From Anseongella ginsenosidimutans (lineage in GTDB: Bacteria > Bacteroidota > Bacteroidia > Sphingobacteriales > Sphingobacteriaceae): a stretch of 64,000 nucleotides of DNA. Each line of letters opens with the position of its first letter. The first letter of the stretch is position 1. The notes beneath the pieces were generated by a model. It was not told the DNA's origin, did no database searches, and saw only the letters and a list, made by a program, of their open reading frames with translations. Made by a program: the position numbers and the translations under genes. The stretch lies in the NCBI RefSeq assembly GCF_008033235.1, contig NZ_CP042432.1:4216001-4280000 (forward strand), written 5' to 3'. Shown piece after piece: positions 1 through 7,507 of the stretch.

Positions 1-1
1 G

Positions 2-376
2 GCAGCCGTTTCAGATTATGTGCCGGCAACCGTTTCCAATGAAAAGATCAAAAAGGACGAAGGCTCCTTTTCGCTGAAACTTTTGAAAAGCAAAGACATT
101 CTGGCTGAACTTGGTAAGCAAAAGAAAAACGGGCAGATACTGGTTGGCTTCGCATTGGAGACGAACAATGAACTGGAGAATGCAAGGGAAAAGCTGCGGA
201 AAAAGAACCTTGACCTTATTATACTGAATTCTCTCCGCGATAAGGGAGCCGGTTTCGGAACAGAAACCAATAAGGTCACGCTGCTTCGCCCGGAAGGCGA
301 GCCCTTAAGTTTTCCGCTGAAACTTAAATCAGAAGTAGCTAAAGACATTATTCAACACATCCAATCCCTTTTGTAA
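2..376 (+). CDS. coaBC: CoaBC, C-terminal part of the phosphopantothenate-cysteine ligase half (5' end outside window)
   Basis: The window opens inside this gene, so only the last ~124 residues are present. The visible part starts at AAVSDYVPA and continues with KIKK, ILVGFALET and NSLRDKGAGFGTETN. These match the CoaB domain motifs that bind the phosphopantothenate/CTP intermediate. CoaB condenses 4'-phosphopantothenate with cysteine using CTP, and the missing CoaC half would decarboxylate the product, giving 4'-phosphopantetheine for coenzyme A. The stop is followed by a single base and then the ATG of the next gene, so the two are almost certainly cotranscribed. Family assignment is from motif recognition. 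Confidence 0.86.
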   Translation, partial: AAVSDYVPATVSNEKIKKDEGSFSLKLLKSKDILAELGKQKKNGQILVGFALETNNELENAREKLRKKNLDLIILNSLRDKGAGFGTETNKVTLLRPEGEPLSFPLKLKSEVAKDIIQHIQSLL

Positions 377-377
377 C

Positions 378-1310
378 ATGAAATGCAAACCCTTAAGCTG
401 CCTGCTCCTATTTTTCCTTGCGCTCGCGGGCCCTGTACTGTCGCAGGATCTTTATTGCCGCGTCCAGGTGTCGCATCCTCAGATCCAGACCAGCGACAAC
501 AGCATTTTCCAGTCACTGCAGCAAGCCATTACCGACTTTATGAATAACCGGAAATGGACCAGCGATGTATTTGCCCCTCAGGAACGCATTGAAGCCAACA
601 TCATCATTACTGTTTCGGAGTGGGACGGGAACACGCGGTTTAAAGCAAGCGCCCAGATCCAGTCCTACCGGCCGGTTTACGGTACTTCCTATAACAGCCT
701 GGTGTTTACGGTAAATGATGAGAACTGGGAATTCAATTATTCCGAACAGAAACCTCTTGAATACGCGCTGACGGGCCAGAACGAAAACCTTTCCCTGCTC
801 CTGGCCTACTATGCGAACATCATTGCGGGGATAGACTATGATACCTTTTCCAACCAGGGCGGCAGCCGTTTTTTCCTAAGGGCCCAGAATATCGTCAACC
901 AGGCCCAGAATAACGGCTCTACCGGCTGGCGCTCCTTTGAAAATACCCGGAACCGCTATTGGCTGGCCGAAAACCTGCTCAATACGGAATTGAAACCTAT
1001 CAGGGAATTAATGTATATTTACCATCACCAGGGGCTGGACACTTTCTTTGAGAATATGCCTCAAGGCAGAAGTACGCTCCTGGAAAACCTGGAACTGCTG
1101 CGGCAGGCAAATCAAAACCGGCCGTCTTCCATGCTGCTCCAGTTATTTTTTACGGCAAAATCAGATGAAATAGCCAATATACTGAAACAAGCCGCTCCCG
1201 GTGAACGCTCCAAAGCCATTAACCTGCTGGTGGAAATTGACCCCTCCAACGCGGAAAAATACAGGTCGGCAAATACAGAAGAAGCCGGTTCAGTCTTTAG
1301 CGGCCAGTAA
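378..1310 (+). CDS. porD: DUF4835 / PorD-like protein of the type IX secretion neighbourhood
   Basis: The protein has 310 residues. An N-terminal signal peptide (about residues 1-22, hydrophobic LLLFFLALAG then SQ) predicts export to the periplasm or outer membrane. The mature part resembles the Bacteroidota-only DUF4835 family: an early QVSHPQIQTSDNSIFQSLQQ segment, then FMNNRKWTSDVFAPQERI, then a long helical C-terminal half. This family is annotated as PorD, linked to type IX secretion, but its biochemical role is not established to my knowledge. Position between coaBC and recN is, as I recall, common in this phylum. It starts 1 bp after coaBC and ends 11 bp before recN, which suggests one operon. 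Confidence 0.75.
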   Translation: MKCKPLSCLLLFFLALAGPVLSQDLYCRVQVSHPQIQTSDNSIFQSLQQAITDFMNNRKWTSDVFAPQERIEANIIITVSEWDGNTRFKASAQIQSYRPVYGTSYNSLVFTVNDENWEFNYSEQKPLEYALTGQNENLSLLLAYYANIIAGIDYDTFSNQGGSRFFLRAQNIVNQAQNNGSTGWRSFENTRNRYWLAENLLNTELKPIRELMYIYHHQGLDTFFENMPQGRSTLLENLELLRQANQNRPSSMLLQLFFTAKSDEIANILKQAAPGERSKAINLLVEIDPSNAEKYRSANTEEAGSVFSGQ

Positions 1311-1321
1311 CAAATTTACCT

Positions 1322-2980
1322 ATGCTAACCCGCTTAGCCATTAAGAACTATACTATTATTGATGAACTCGGGATCAGCTTTTCCCCGGGCCTGAATATTA
1401 TTACGGGGGAAACAGGCGCCGGGAAATCCATAATTATCGGCGCCCTGGGGCTTATCCTGGGAGATCGGGCAGATAAGAAATCGCTTCATACCGCCGCTGG
1501 AAAATGTGTGATCGAAGGCAGTTTTCAGATAGCGGCCTACGGCCTGCAGGACTTTTTCAGCGCAAATGACCTTGATTACGACGCGGAAAGCACCCTGAGG
1601 AGAGAGATCACGGCCGAAGGCAAATCAAGGGCGTTTATAAATGATACGCCTGTAACGCTTAACCAATTAAAGGAGCTTGGCGAAAAACTGGTTGATATAC
1701 ACTCCCAGCATCAAACAAGGCAACTTAACACTCCGGCATTCCAGCTCATGGTAGTGGACAGTTTTGCCGGGCACGAGAAAATGCTGCAGGAATACGGTGA
1801 AAAGTTCCGTGCTTACCGGAAACTGGAAGCCCGCTTAGAGGACCTGGAAGAGCGGGCCAGGACTGCCCGGGCGGAAACCGACTACCTGCAATTCCAGTTT
1901 GACGAACTGGAAAACGCCGCCTTACAGCCGGGAGAACAGGAACTGCTCGAACAGGAAATGCTCCGGCTAACGCATGCGGAAGAAATTAAAAGAAGCCTTT
2001 CGGGCATTGCTTATCTTTTAGAAGAAGGCGAAACCGCCGTGACCTCCCAGCTGAAGGAAGCCGCCAGGCAGCTTTCTTCCCTGGAACAATACAGCCACGA
2101 AATTACCCAGCTTAACCAGCGCATCAACAGCGCCCTGATTGAACTTAGGGATGTTTCGCAGGAACTTGATCTCATAAACGAACAAACCCTCCTGGACGAA
2201 GGCCGGCGACAGGAAGTGGAAGAGCGGATTGACAGGATCTATCGCCTGGAACAAAAGCATCAATGCGGCTCGGTGGAGGAGCTTATTGCCCGGCGGGAAG
2301 GCTTCAACGAAAGATTAAATAACATCTCGCACCTTGACGAAGAACTGGAATCCCTTCGCCGGCAGCTCGCCGGGGAAAGAGATGCGCTAACGGCGCTGGC
2401 CCGGCAGCTTTCCGCTAAGCGGGAGGCCGTGATCCCCGGGATAGAGGAACAGGTAAACACCCTCCTCAGGGAAACAGGGATGCCGGATGCCCGCTTTAAA
2501 TTAACCCAGGAAAGGCTGCCGGAAGAAGCGCTCCGGGCAACGGGGATTGACCAGGTTCATTTCCTGTTCTCAGCAAATAAGGGGCACGGCATGGCCGAAA
2601 TAAGCAAAGTGGCATCCGGCGGAGAGCTATCCAGGCTGATGTTCTGTATTAAGGGCCTGGCTGCCAGACACACGGCGCTGCCAACGATCATATTCGATGA
2701 AATAGATACCGGTATCTCGGGGGAAGTTGCATTAAAGGTTGGGAAACTGATGCAGGACTTTTCACGCCACCTGCAGGTAATCACGATCACGCACCTGCCG
2801 CAGATCGCCGGAAAAGGCAATACGCATTACTTTGTCTATAAAGAAAGCAAAGCGGATGCTACCTTTGCCAATATAAGAAAGCTGGAAGAGCAGGAACGGA
2901 TCCGGGAAATCGCCAAAATGTTAAGCGGCGACAATCCCTCTCCTTCGGCCCTGAAAAATGCCCAGGAATTGCTGAAATAA
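1322..2980 (+). CDS. recN: DNA repair ATPase RecN
   Basis: This 552-residue SMC-like ATPase acts in recombinational repair of double-strand breaks. The N-terminal ATPase half carries the Walker A motif GETGAGKS near residue 30 and the typical opening MLTRLAIKNYTIIDEL. The middle (about 150-370) is Glu/Leu/Arg-rich coiled coil. The C-terminal half has the ABC signature VASGGELSRLMF followed by Walker B IIFDEIDTGISGE. Length matches the family. It is last in the coaBC-porD-recN run. No hairpin with a T-run follows directly, and the next 800 bp are repeats. Confidence 0.95.
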   Translation: MLTRLAIKNYTIIDELGISFSPGLNIITGETGAGKSIIIGALGLILGDRADKKSLHTAAGKCVIEGSFQIAAYGLQDFFSANDLDYDAESTLRREITAEGKSRAFINDTPVTLNQLKELGEKLVDIHSQHQTRQLNTPAFQLMVVDSFAGHEKMLQEYGEKFRAYRKLEARLEDLEERARTARAETDYLQFQFDELENAALQPGEQELLEQEMLRLTHAEEIKRSLSGIAYLLEEGETAVTSQLKEAARQLSSLEQYSHEITQLNQRINSALIELRDVSQELDLINEQTLLDEGRRQEVEERIDRIYRLEQKHQCGSVEELIARREGFNERLNNISHLDEELESLRRQLAGERDALTALARQLSAKREAVIPGIEEQVNTLLRETGMPDARFKLTQERLPEEALRATGIDQVHFLFSANKGHGMAEISKVASGGELSRLMFCIKGLAARHTALPTIIFDEIDTGISGEVALKVGKLMQDFSRHLQVITITHLPQIAGKGNTHYFVYKESKADATFANIRKLEEQERIREIAKMLSGDNPSPSALKNAQELLK

Positions 2981-3028
2981 GTAAAGGTTGGGCGGAATTG
3001 AGAGTTTGTTTGCCCGCCGCAGATTGCG

Positions 3029-3129
3029 GGATTTTGGCAGCCGCAATCGCTCAGGCTGATTTCGGGATCCCGGATGCTGCGCATCCACCCTCGAAAATCA
3101 AAGTTCGCTCTTTGCGGCTGCCAAAATCC
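3029..3129. repeat. Large imperfect palindrome 1
   Basis: Outer arms 3029-3046 and 3112-3129 are perfect 18 bp inverted repeats. An inner 6 bp stem GGATGC/GCATCC with a 3 nt loop sits at 3072-3086. Both stems share one centre at 3079, and a TGATTT / AAAATCA pair lies between them. The whole ~100 bp could fold as one interrupted hairpin in RNA or single-stranded DNA. No reading frame or T-run supports calling it a gene or a simple terminator. Confidence 0.8.
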
Positions 3130-3250
3130 TGCAAGGCCACACTCCGGGAACCTACGCTCCGGGAATGCGAGGCCAGAGTTACGGCCTGGCTGGCAAACTC
3201 CACCGGGCAACGCATCGGACGTCCTGGCGATCTCACCGGACCGAAGCCAT

Positions 3251-3414
3251 TAGTGCTGTGTTAAGCGTGAACTTGCAGCACCAAGCCTTGGTATTTTTGG
3301 CCCGGGCGGCTTTAAAAAAAATTTCCGTAGTCACCGCTACGCAGATTTTTTTCGCATTGCCCGGAACAAAAATACCTGCAACTTATGCGACAGTTCACGC
3401 TTAACACAACACTA
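3251..3414. repeat. Large palindromic element 2 with 23 bp terminal inverted repeats (MITE-like)
   Basis: Positions 3251-3273 and 3392-3414 are inverted repeats matching at 22 of 23 bases, beginning TAGTG and ending CACTA. Further inward, GTATTTTTG (3291-3299) pairs with CAAAAATAC (3367-3375), an A-run pairs with a T-run, and CGTAG/CTACG lies at the centre (3326-3341). The 164 bp therefore form one long imperfect hairpin. Short length, inverted ends and no coding capacity suit a MITE-like or REP-like element. I see no clear target-site duplication. Confidence 0.7.
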
Positions 3415-3451
3415 GCTGAAACTTTAAAAGCGGAAACCGGATTTTTTTTTG

Positions 3452-3773
3452 GAACTTTGAACCTTGAACTTAAAACCGTTGCGCAGCAACTTTGAACTTA
3501 AAACCGTTGCGCAGCAACTTTGAACTTGAAACTTTAAACTTTAAACCGTCGCGCAGCAACTTTGAACTTGAAACTTTAAACTTTAAACCGTTGCGCAGCA
3601 ACTTTGAACTTGAAACTTTAAACTTTAAACCGTTGCGCAGCAACTTTGAACTTGAAACTTTAAACTTTAAACCGTCGCGCAGCAACTTTGAACTTGAAAC
3701 TTTAAACTTTAAACCGTTGCGCAGCAACTTTGAACTTGAAACTTTAAACCGTTGCGAAGCAACTTAGAACTTA
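3452..3773. repeat. Heptad repeat array with eight in-register hairpins (42 bp higher-order unit)
   Basis: The stretch reads as 46 consecutive 7-mers without an indel. Most are variants of GAACTTT, GAACTTG or AAACTTT. Pairs of heptads form small palindromes of the type GTTGC-GCA-GCAAC, sometimes GTCGC, starting at 3478, 3506, 3548, 3590, 3632, 3674, 3716 and 3751. Their spacings are 28, 42, 42, 42, 42, 42 and 35 bp, all multiples of seven. The commonest higher-order unit is 42 bp (six heptads). Similar arrays occur at 25504-25643 and 44348-44618. Confidence 0.92.
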
Positions 3774-3783
3774 AAACAAAATA

Positions 3784-4602
3784 ATGGCTCATCATCTCTT
3801 AGAAGGAAAAAAAGGAATTATTTTCGGCGCGCTTGACGAAAAGTCAATTGCCTGGAAAACGGCTCAGAAATGCGTTGCGGAAGGCGCGGAAATTGTACTC
3901 ACCAATGCACCCATTGCCCTGCGTATGGGCGCCATTAATCAACTGGCGGAAGAATGCAATGCCCCCGTGATCCCTGCGGACGTTACCAGCCCGGAGGACA
4001 TTCAAAATCTGTTCGATAAAAGCCTGGAACATTTCGGCGGAAAATTTGATTTCATTCTTCATTCTATTGGCATGAGCCTGAATGTGCGAAAGGGCAAACA
4101 TTATACCGAAGCCAATTATGACTTTATGCACAAGACCCTGGATATCTCAGCCATTTCGCTGCACAGGGTATTGCAGGCCGCCCTGCAAAAAGATGCCCTC
4201 AACGAATGGGGTTCAGTAGTTGCCCTGAGTTATATCGCGGCCCAGCGTGTATTCCCGGATTACAACGAAATGGCGGACGCCAAGTCCTTGCTTGAATCCA
4301 TTGCCAGGAGCTTCGGCTACCACTTAGGCAAACAGAAAAAAGTAAGGGTGAACACGATTTCGCAGTCACCCACTATTACTACCGCGGGCTCCGGGATCAA
4401 GGGCTTCGACGGCTTTTACAATTATGCGGATAAGATGTCGCCGCTTGGAAATGCCAGTTCAGACGAGTGTGCCGATTACTGCGTGACACTTTTCTCAGAT
4501 TATACCCGCATGGTGACCATGCAGAATCTTTTCCATGACGGAGGGTTCTCTTTCACCGGAATGAATGAAGAAATCATACGCTCTTTAAGTAACGGCGAAT
4601 AA
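3784..4602 (+). CDS. fabI: Enoyl-[acyl-carrier-protein] reductase (NADH) FabI
   Basis: This 272-residue short-chain dehydrogenase performs the last reduction of each fatty-acid elongation cycle (enoyl-ACP to acyl-ACP). The N-terminal nucleotide site follows the FabI pattern GKKGIIFGALDEKSIAWKTA, differing from the classic SDR glycine motif. Catalytic Tyr and Lys appear as Y-x6-K in YNEMADAK (about residues 160-167), with HSIGM near residue 96. Its start codon lies only 10 bp downstream of the heptad array, so the array forms its leader or promoter region. No clear TAnnTTTG box lies upstream. Confidence 0.94.
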   Translation: MAHHLLEGKKGIIFGALDEKSIAWKTAQKCVAEGAEIVLTNAPIALRMGAINQLAEECNAPVIPADVTSPEDIQNLFDKSLEHFGGKFDFILHSIGMSLNVRKGKHYTEANYDFMHKTLDISAISLHRVLQAALQKDALNEWGSVVALSYIAAQRVFPDYNEMADAKSLLESIARSFGYHLGKQKKVRVNTISQSPTITTAGSGIKGFDGFYNYADKMSPLGNASSDECADYCVTLFSDYTRMVTMQNLFHDGGFSFTGMNEEIIRSLSNGE

Positions 4603-4621
4603 ACGCGGTTCTTAACAAAAG

Positions 4622-4671
4622 ATAAGGGGTAGCAAGAACCCAGGCAAAACCCGGTACTTGCTACCCCTTAT
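4622..4671. terminator. Bidirectional intrinsic terminator between fabI and clpC
   Basis: A perfect 15 bp stem (4622-4636 with 4657-4671) encloses a 20 nt loop. It lies between the convergent 3' ends of fabI and clpC and is flanked by A-rich and T-rich runs, so it can end transcription from both sides. Confidence 0.88.
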
Positions 4672-4711
4672 TTGCAATTAGCTAAAGCCTTGTTGCCTGA
4701 CTCGCTAACAG

Positions 4712-7261
4712 CTATTTTGAACCTTCTTCTTCTTTCTTCTTTTTCTTCGACTTGCTTTCCGGAGGAGTGCCTCCGCCCTTTACCGTGATCTCATTCTTTT
4801 CCTTGTCGTAGCCTACTTCAATGGGATCGCCTTCGCTTAACTCACCTTTCAGTATCTCTTCGGCGATCGGGTCTTCCAGATATTTCTGGATGGCCCGTTT
4901 CAGCGGCCGTGCCCCAAAGCTTACGTCGAAGCCTTTTTCAGCAATAAACTCTTTAGCCTCATCGGTAAGTTTGATCTCGTAGCCCAGGTCAGTGATCCGG
5001 GTAAAGAGGCCTTTCAGCTCAATATCGATGATCTTAAAGATGTCTTCTTTGCCAAGGCTGTTGAAGATGATCACATCATCAATACGGTTCAGGAACTCCG
5101 GAGAGAAAGCGCGTTTCAGCGCTGTTTCAATTACTCCGCGTGCATGGCTTTCGGCGCCGGCGGTTTTGGCGGCGGTAGTAAAACCGACCCCTTGTCCGAA
5201 ATCCTTCAGCTGCCGGGAGCCGATATTGGAAGTCATTATAATAATGGTGTTCCTGAAATCCACCTTCCGGCCCAGGCTGTCGGTAAGGACGCCTTCGTCC
5301 AGCACTTGCAGCAGGATATTGAATACGTCAGGATGAGCTTTTTCAATTTCATCCAGCAGTACCACGCTGTAGGGCTTCCGGCGGACTTTCTCCGTCAGCT
5401 GACCGCCTTCTTCATATCCTACATATCCCGGAGGCGCTCCAACCAGGCGCGATACAGAGAATTTTTCCATGTATTCGCTCATATCCAGCTGGATCAGGGA
5501 ATCATCAGTATCAAACATAAAGCGGGCCAGCGCCTTTGCAAGCTCTGTTTTTCCAACTCCCGTAGCGCCGAGGAAAATAAAGGAACCAATAGGTTTTTTA
5601 GGATCTTTCAGCCCTGCCCTGGTCCTTTGTATGGCCTTGGTCAGCTTCTTGATGGCTTCGTCCTGGCCGATGATCCGGTCGCGCAACTCGCTATCCATGT
5701 TAAGGAGCTTATTACTGTCCGCCTGGTTCACGCGCTGCATGGGAATTCCCGTCATCATGGCCACTACTTCCGCCACGTTCTCTTCGTTGACCACATAACG
5801 CTTGGTCTTTGTTTCCGCTTCCCACTCCGCTTTGGCCCTGTCCAGTTCTTCCAGCAACTGCTTTTCGGTATCGCGAAGCTTGGCTGCCTCTTCGTACTTC
5901 TGGCTTTTGACTACCCGGTTCTTCTCTACCTTGATATCCTCGATCTTTTGCTCGATCTCCAGGATATTATCCGGCACGTGAATATTGTTCAGGTGTACCC
6001 TCGAGCCGGATTCATCCAGCGCATCGATAGCCTTGTCCGGCAAAAAACGGTCAGTAATATAGCGTGACGTAAGGCTTACGCAGGCTTCGATTGCTTCAGG
6101 AGTATAAGTTACGCCATGATGCTCTTCGTAACGGTCTTTTACCCGGTTCAATATCTCCACCGTTTCCTGCGGAGTAGCCGGTTCTACCATTACTTTCTGG
6201 AAACGCCTGTCAAGTGCGCCGTCTTTTTCGATGTACTGCCGGTATTCGTCCAGCGTAGTAGCGCCAATGCATTGGATCTCGCCGCGTGCCAGCGCCGGCT
6301 TGAACATATTGGAAGCGTCCAGCGAGCCCGAAGCTCCGCCTGCTCCAACAATGGTATGGATCTCGTCAATAAACAGGATCACGTCCGGCGATTTCTCCAG
6401 TTCGTTCATCACCGCTTTCATGCGTTCCTCGAACTGCCCGCGGTACTTGGTACCTGCCACCAGCGATGCCAGGTCAAGGGTAACCACCCGTTTGTTGAAC
6501 AGCACCCTGGAAACCTTCCGCTGCACAATACGCAGGGCCAGGCCTTCAGCGATGGCCGATTTACCAACCCCCGGTTCCCCGATGAGGATGGGATTGTTCT
6601 TTTTCCGGCGCGCGAGTATCTGCGAAACCCGTTCTATTTCTTTTTCCCGGCCCACAATGGGGTCCAGTTTATTTTCTTCAGCCGCCTTGGTCAGGTCCCT
6701 CCCGAAATTATCCAAAACCGGCGTTTTCGACTTGGTATCCCCTACCTTCTTTCCGGAACCGTAAGACTCTTCTTCGCGGAAGCTCTCTTCATCCGAAGGG
6801 CTCTGAGGCGCTTCGCTGCGGATGCCCCGCTTATTGCCTTCTACTTCCGCTTTAAAAACCTCGTAATTAATGCCGAACTGGTTTAGCAGTTGGGAGGCTA
6901 TATTGTCTTCGTCGCGGAGGATGGAAAGCAGCAGATGCTCCGTTCCAATGATCTCGCTCTTGAATATCTTCGCTTCCAGGTAGGTGATCTTCAAAACTTT
7001 TTCCGCCTGTTTGGTCAGCGGAATATTTCCCAGGTTTACCGTGGCGCCGCTGGTGCCTTTCACGGCATCTTCAATTGTCTTGCGTAACCGCACAATATCG
7101 ATCCCCAGGCTTTTGATCAGCTTTATGGCAATCCCGTCCCCTTCCCGGATCAAACCCAACAGGAGATGTTCCGTTCCTATATAATCGTGACCTAATCGCA
7201 AAGCTTCTTCCCTGCTATAGGAAATCACGTCTTTTACTCGTGGTGAAAATTTTGCTTCCAT
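4712..7261 (-). CDS. clpC: ATP-dependent Clp protease ATPase subunit ClpC
   Basis: This 849-residue AAA+ unfoldase feeds substrates to ClpP. Two N-terminal Clp repeats cover about residues 1-145 (RLGHDYIGTEHLLLGLIREG, then IIGTEHLLLSILRDE). D1 has Walker A GEPGVGKS near residue 230 and Walker B ILFIDEIHT. A UVR-type linker (KYEEAAKLRD, about 470) marks it as ClpC rather than ClpA or ClpB. D2 has GATGVGKT near 567 and ends in the C-terminal D2-small domain (SFGARPLKRAI). The tail is Lys/Glu-rich. It stands alone, ending at the shared terminator with fabI. Confidence 0.95.
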   Translation of the reverse strand: MEAKFSPRVKDVISYSREEALRLGHDYIGTEHLLLGLIREGDGIAIKLIKSLGIDIVRLRKTIEDAVKGTSGATVNLGNIPLTKQAEKVLKITYLEAKIFKSEIIGTEHLLLSILRDEDNIASQLLNQFGINYEVFKAEVEGNKRGIRSEAPQSPSDEESFREEESYGSGKKVGDTKSKTPVLDNFGRDLTKAAEENKLDPIVGREKEIERVSQILARRKKNNPILIGEPGVGKSAIAEGLALRIVQRKVSRVLFNKRVVTLDLASLVAGTKYRGQFEERMKAVMNELEKSPDVILFIDEIHTIVGAGGASGSLDASNMFKPALARGEIQCIGATTLDEYRQYIEKDGALDRRFQKVMVEPATPQETVEILNRVKDRYEEHHGVTYTPEAIEACVSLTSRYITDRFLPDKAIDALDESGSRVHLNNIHVPDNILEIEQKIEDIKVEKNRVVKSQKYEEAAKLRDTEKQLLEELDRAKAEWEAETKTKRYVVNEENVAEVVAMMTGIPMQRVNQADSNKLLNMDSELRDRIIGQDEAIKKLTKAIQRTRAGLKDPKKPIGSFIFLGATGVGKTELAKALARFMFDTDDSLIQLDMSEYMEKFSVSRLVGAPPGYVGYEEGGQLTEKVRRKPYSVVLLDEIEKAHPDVFNILLQVLDEGVLTDSLGRKVDFRNTIIIMTSNIGSRQLKDFGQGVGFTTAAKTAGAESHARGVIETALKRAFSPEFLNRIDDVIIFNSLGKEDIFKIIDIELKGLFTRITDLGYEIKLTDEAKEFIAEKGFDVSFGARPLKRAIQKYLEDPIAEEILKGELSEGDPIEVGYDKEKNEITVKGGGTPPESKSKKKKKEEEGSK

Positions 7262-7507
7262 TGAAACCCCTAAATAACACTTACCTTTATCAACGCCTAA
7301 GGTATTAAAATGTTTAAATAATACAACACAACAAAGCTATTCTTTCAACAATCAGGCCATGGGAAATTCTCCTCATTTCTCCTGACAAAATGCCATTCAG
7401 CTATCTCCCTGCTAACAAATATAAAAACAGGAAAAGCAGAATTCGCGGATGGAAGCCCAAGTGTAAAAATACTGTTGTATACAGCAGTATATTGATGCTC
7501 CGAACGG
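7262..7507. other. 246 bp gap between the S41 protease gene and clpC
   Basis: The right part (about 7466-7492) is the terminator of the S41 gene. The rest is A/T-rich next to clpC and should hold its promoter. On the minus strand a TTTG is followed 19 bp later by an imperfect -7-like AT-rich sequence, but no TAnnTTTG match is present. I see no gene here. Confidence 0.5.
7466..7492 (-). terminator. Intrinsic terminator of the S41 protease gene
   Basis: Positions 7469-7490 form a 22 bp palindrome matching at 20 of 22 positions and centred on TGTATACA. On the minus strand it is followed by five T residues, 18 bp beyond the S41 stop codon. The same palindrome could in principle be an operator, but the T-run and position favour termination. 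Confidence 0.65.

Larger units (their letters stand above)
2981..3783. other. 803 bp intergenic block made of palindromes and a heptad repeat array
   Basis: The gap between recN and fabI holds no convincing gene. From left to right it contains an imperfect palindrome centred at 3079, a second palindromic element with 23 bp inverted ends (3251-3414), a short A/T-rich stretch, and an unbroken 7 bp-register array (3452-3773) that stops 10 bp before the fabI start codon. Open frames exist on both strands through the array only because its 42 bp unit is a multiple of three. Confidence 0.8.

Noticed and set aside
3470-3767. Open frames on both strands through the 42 bp repeat array before fabI, encoding 14-residue repeats
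   Set aside because: They are open only because the repeat unit is a multiple of three, with no start signals; the two strands mirror each other. Treated as repeat DNA.
3452-3773. CRISPR array
   Set aside because: The units have no unique spacers and no cas genes are nearby; the sequence is contiguous heptads.
5144-6067. 307-codon open frame antisense to clpC, and similar long antisense frames at 24359-25477, 34137-35252 and 44924-46102
   Set aside because: They lie fully opposite well-recognised genes and show no family motifs; long antisense frames follow from GC-rich codon positions.
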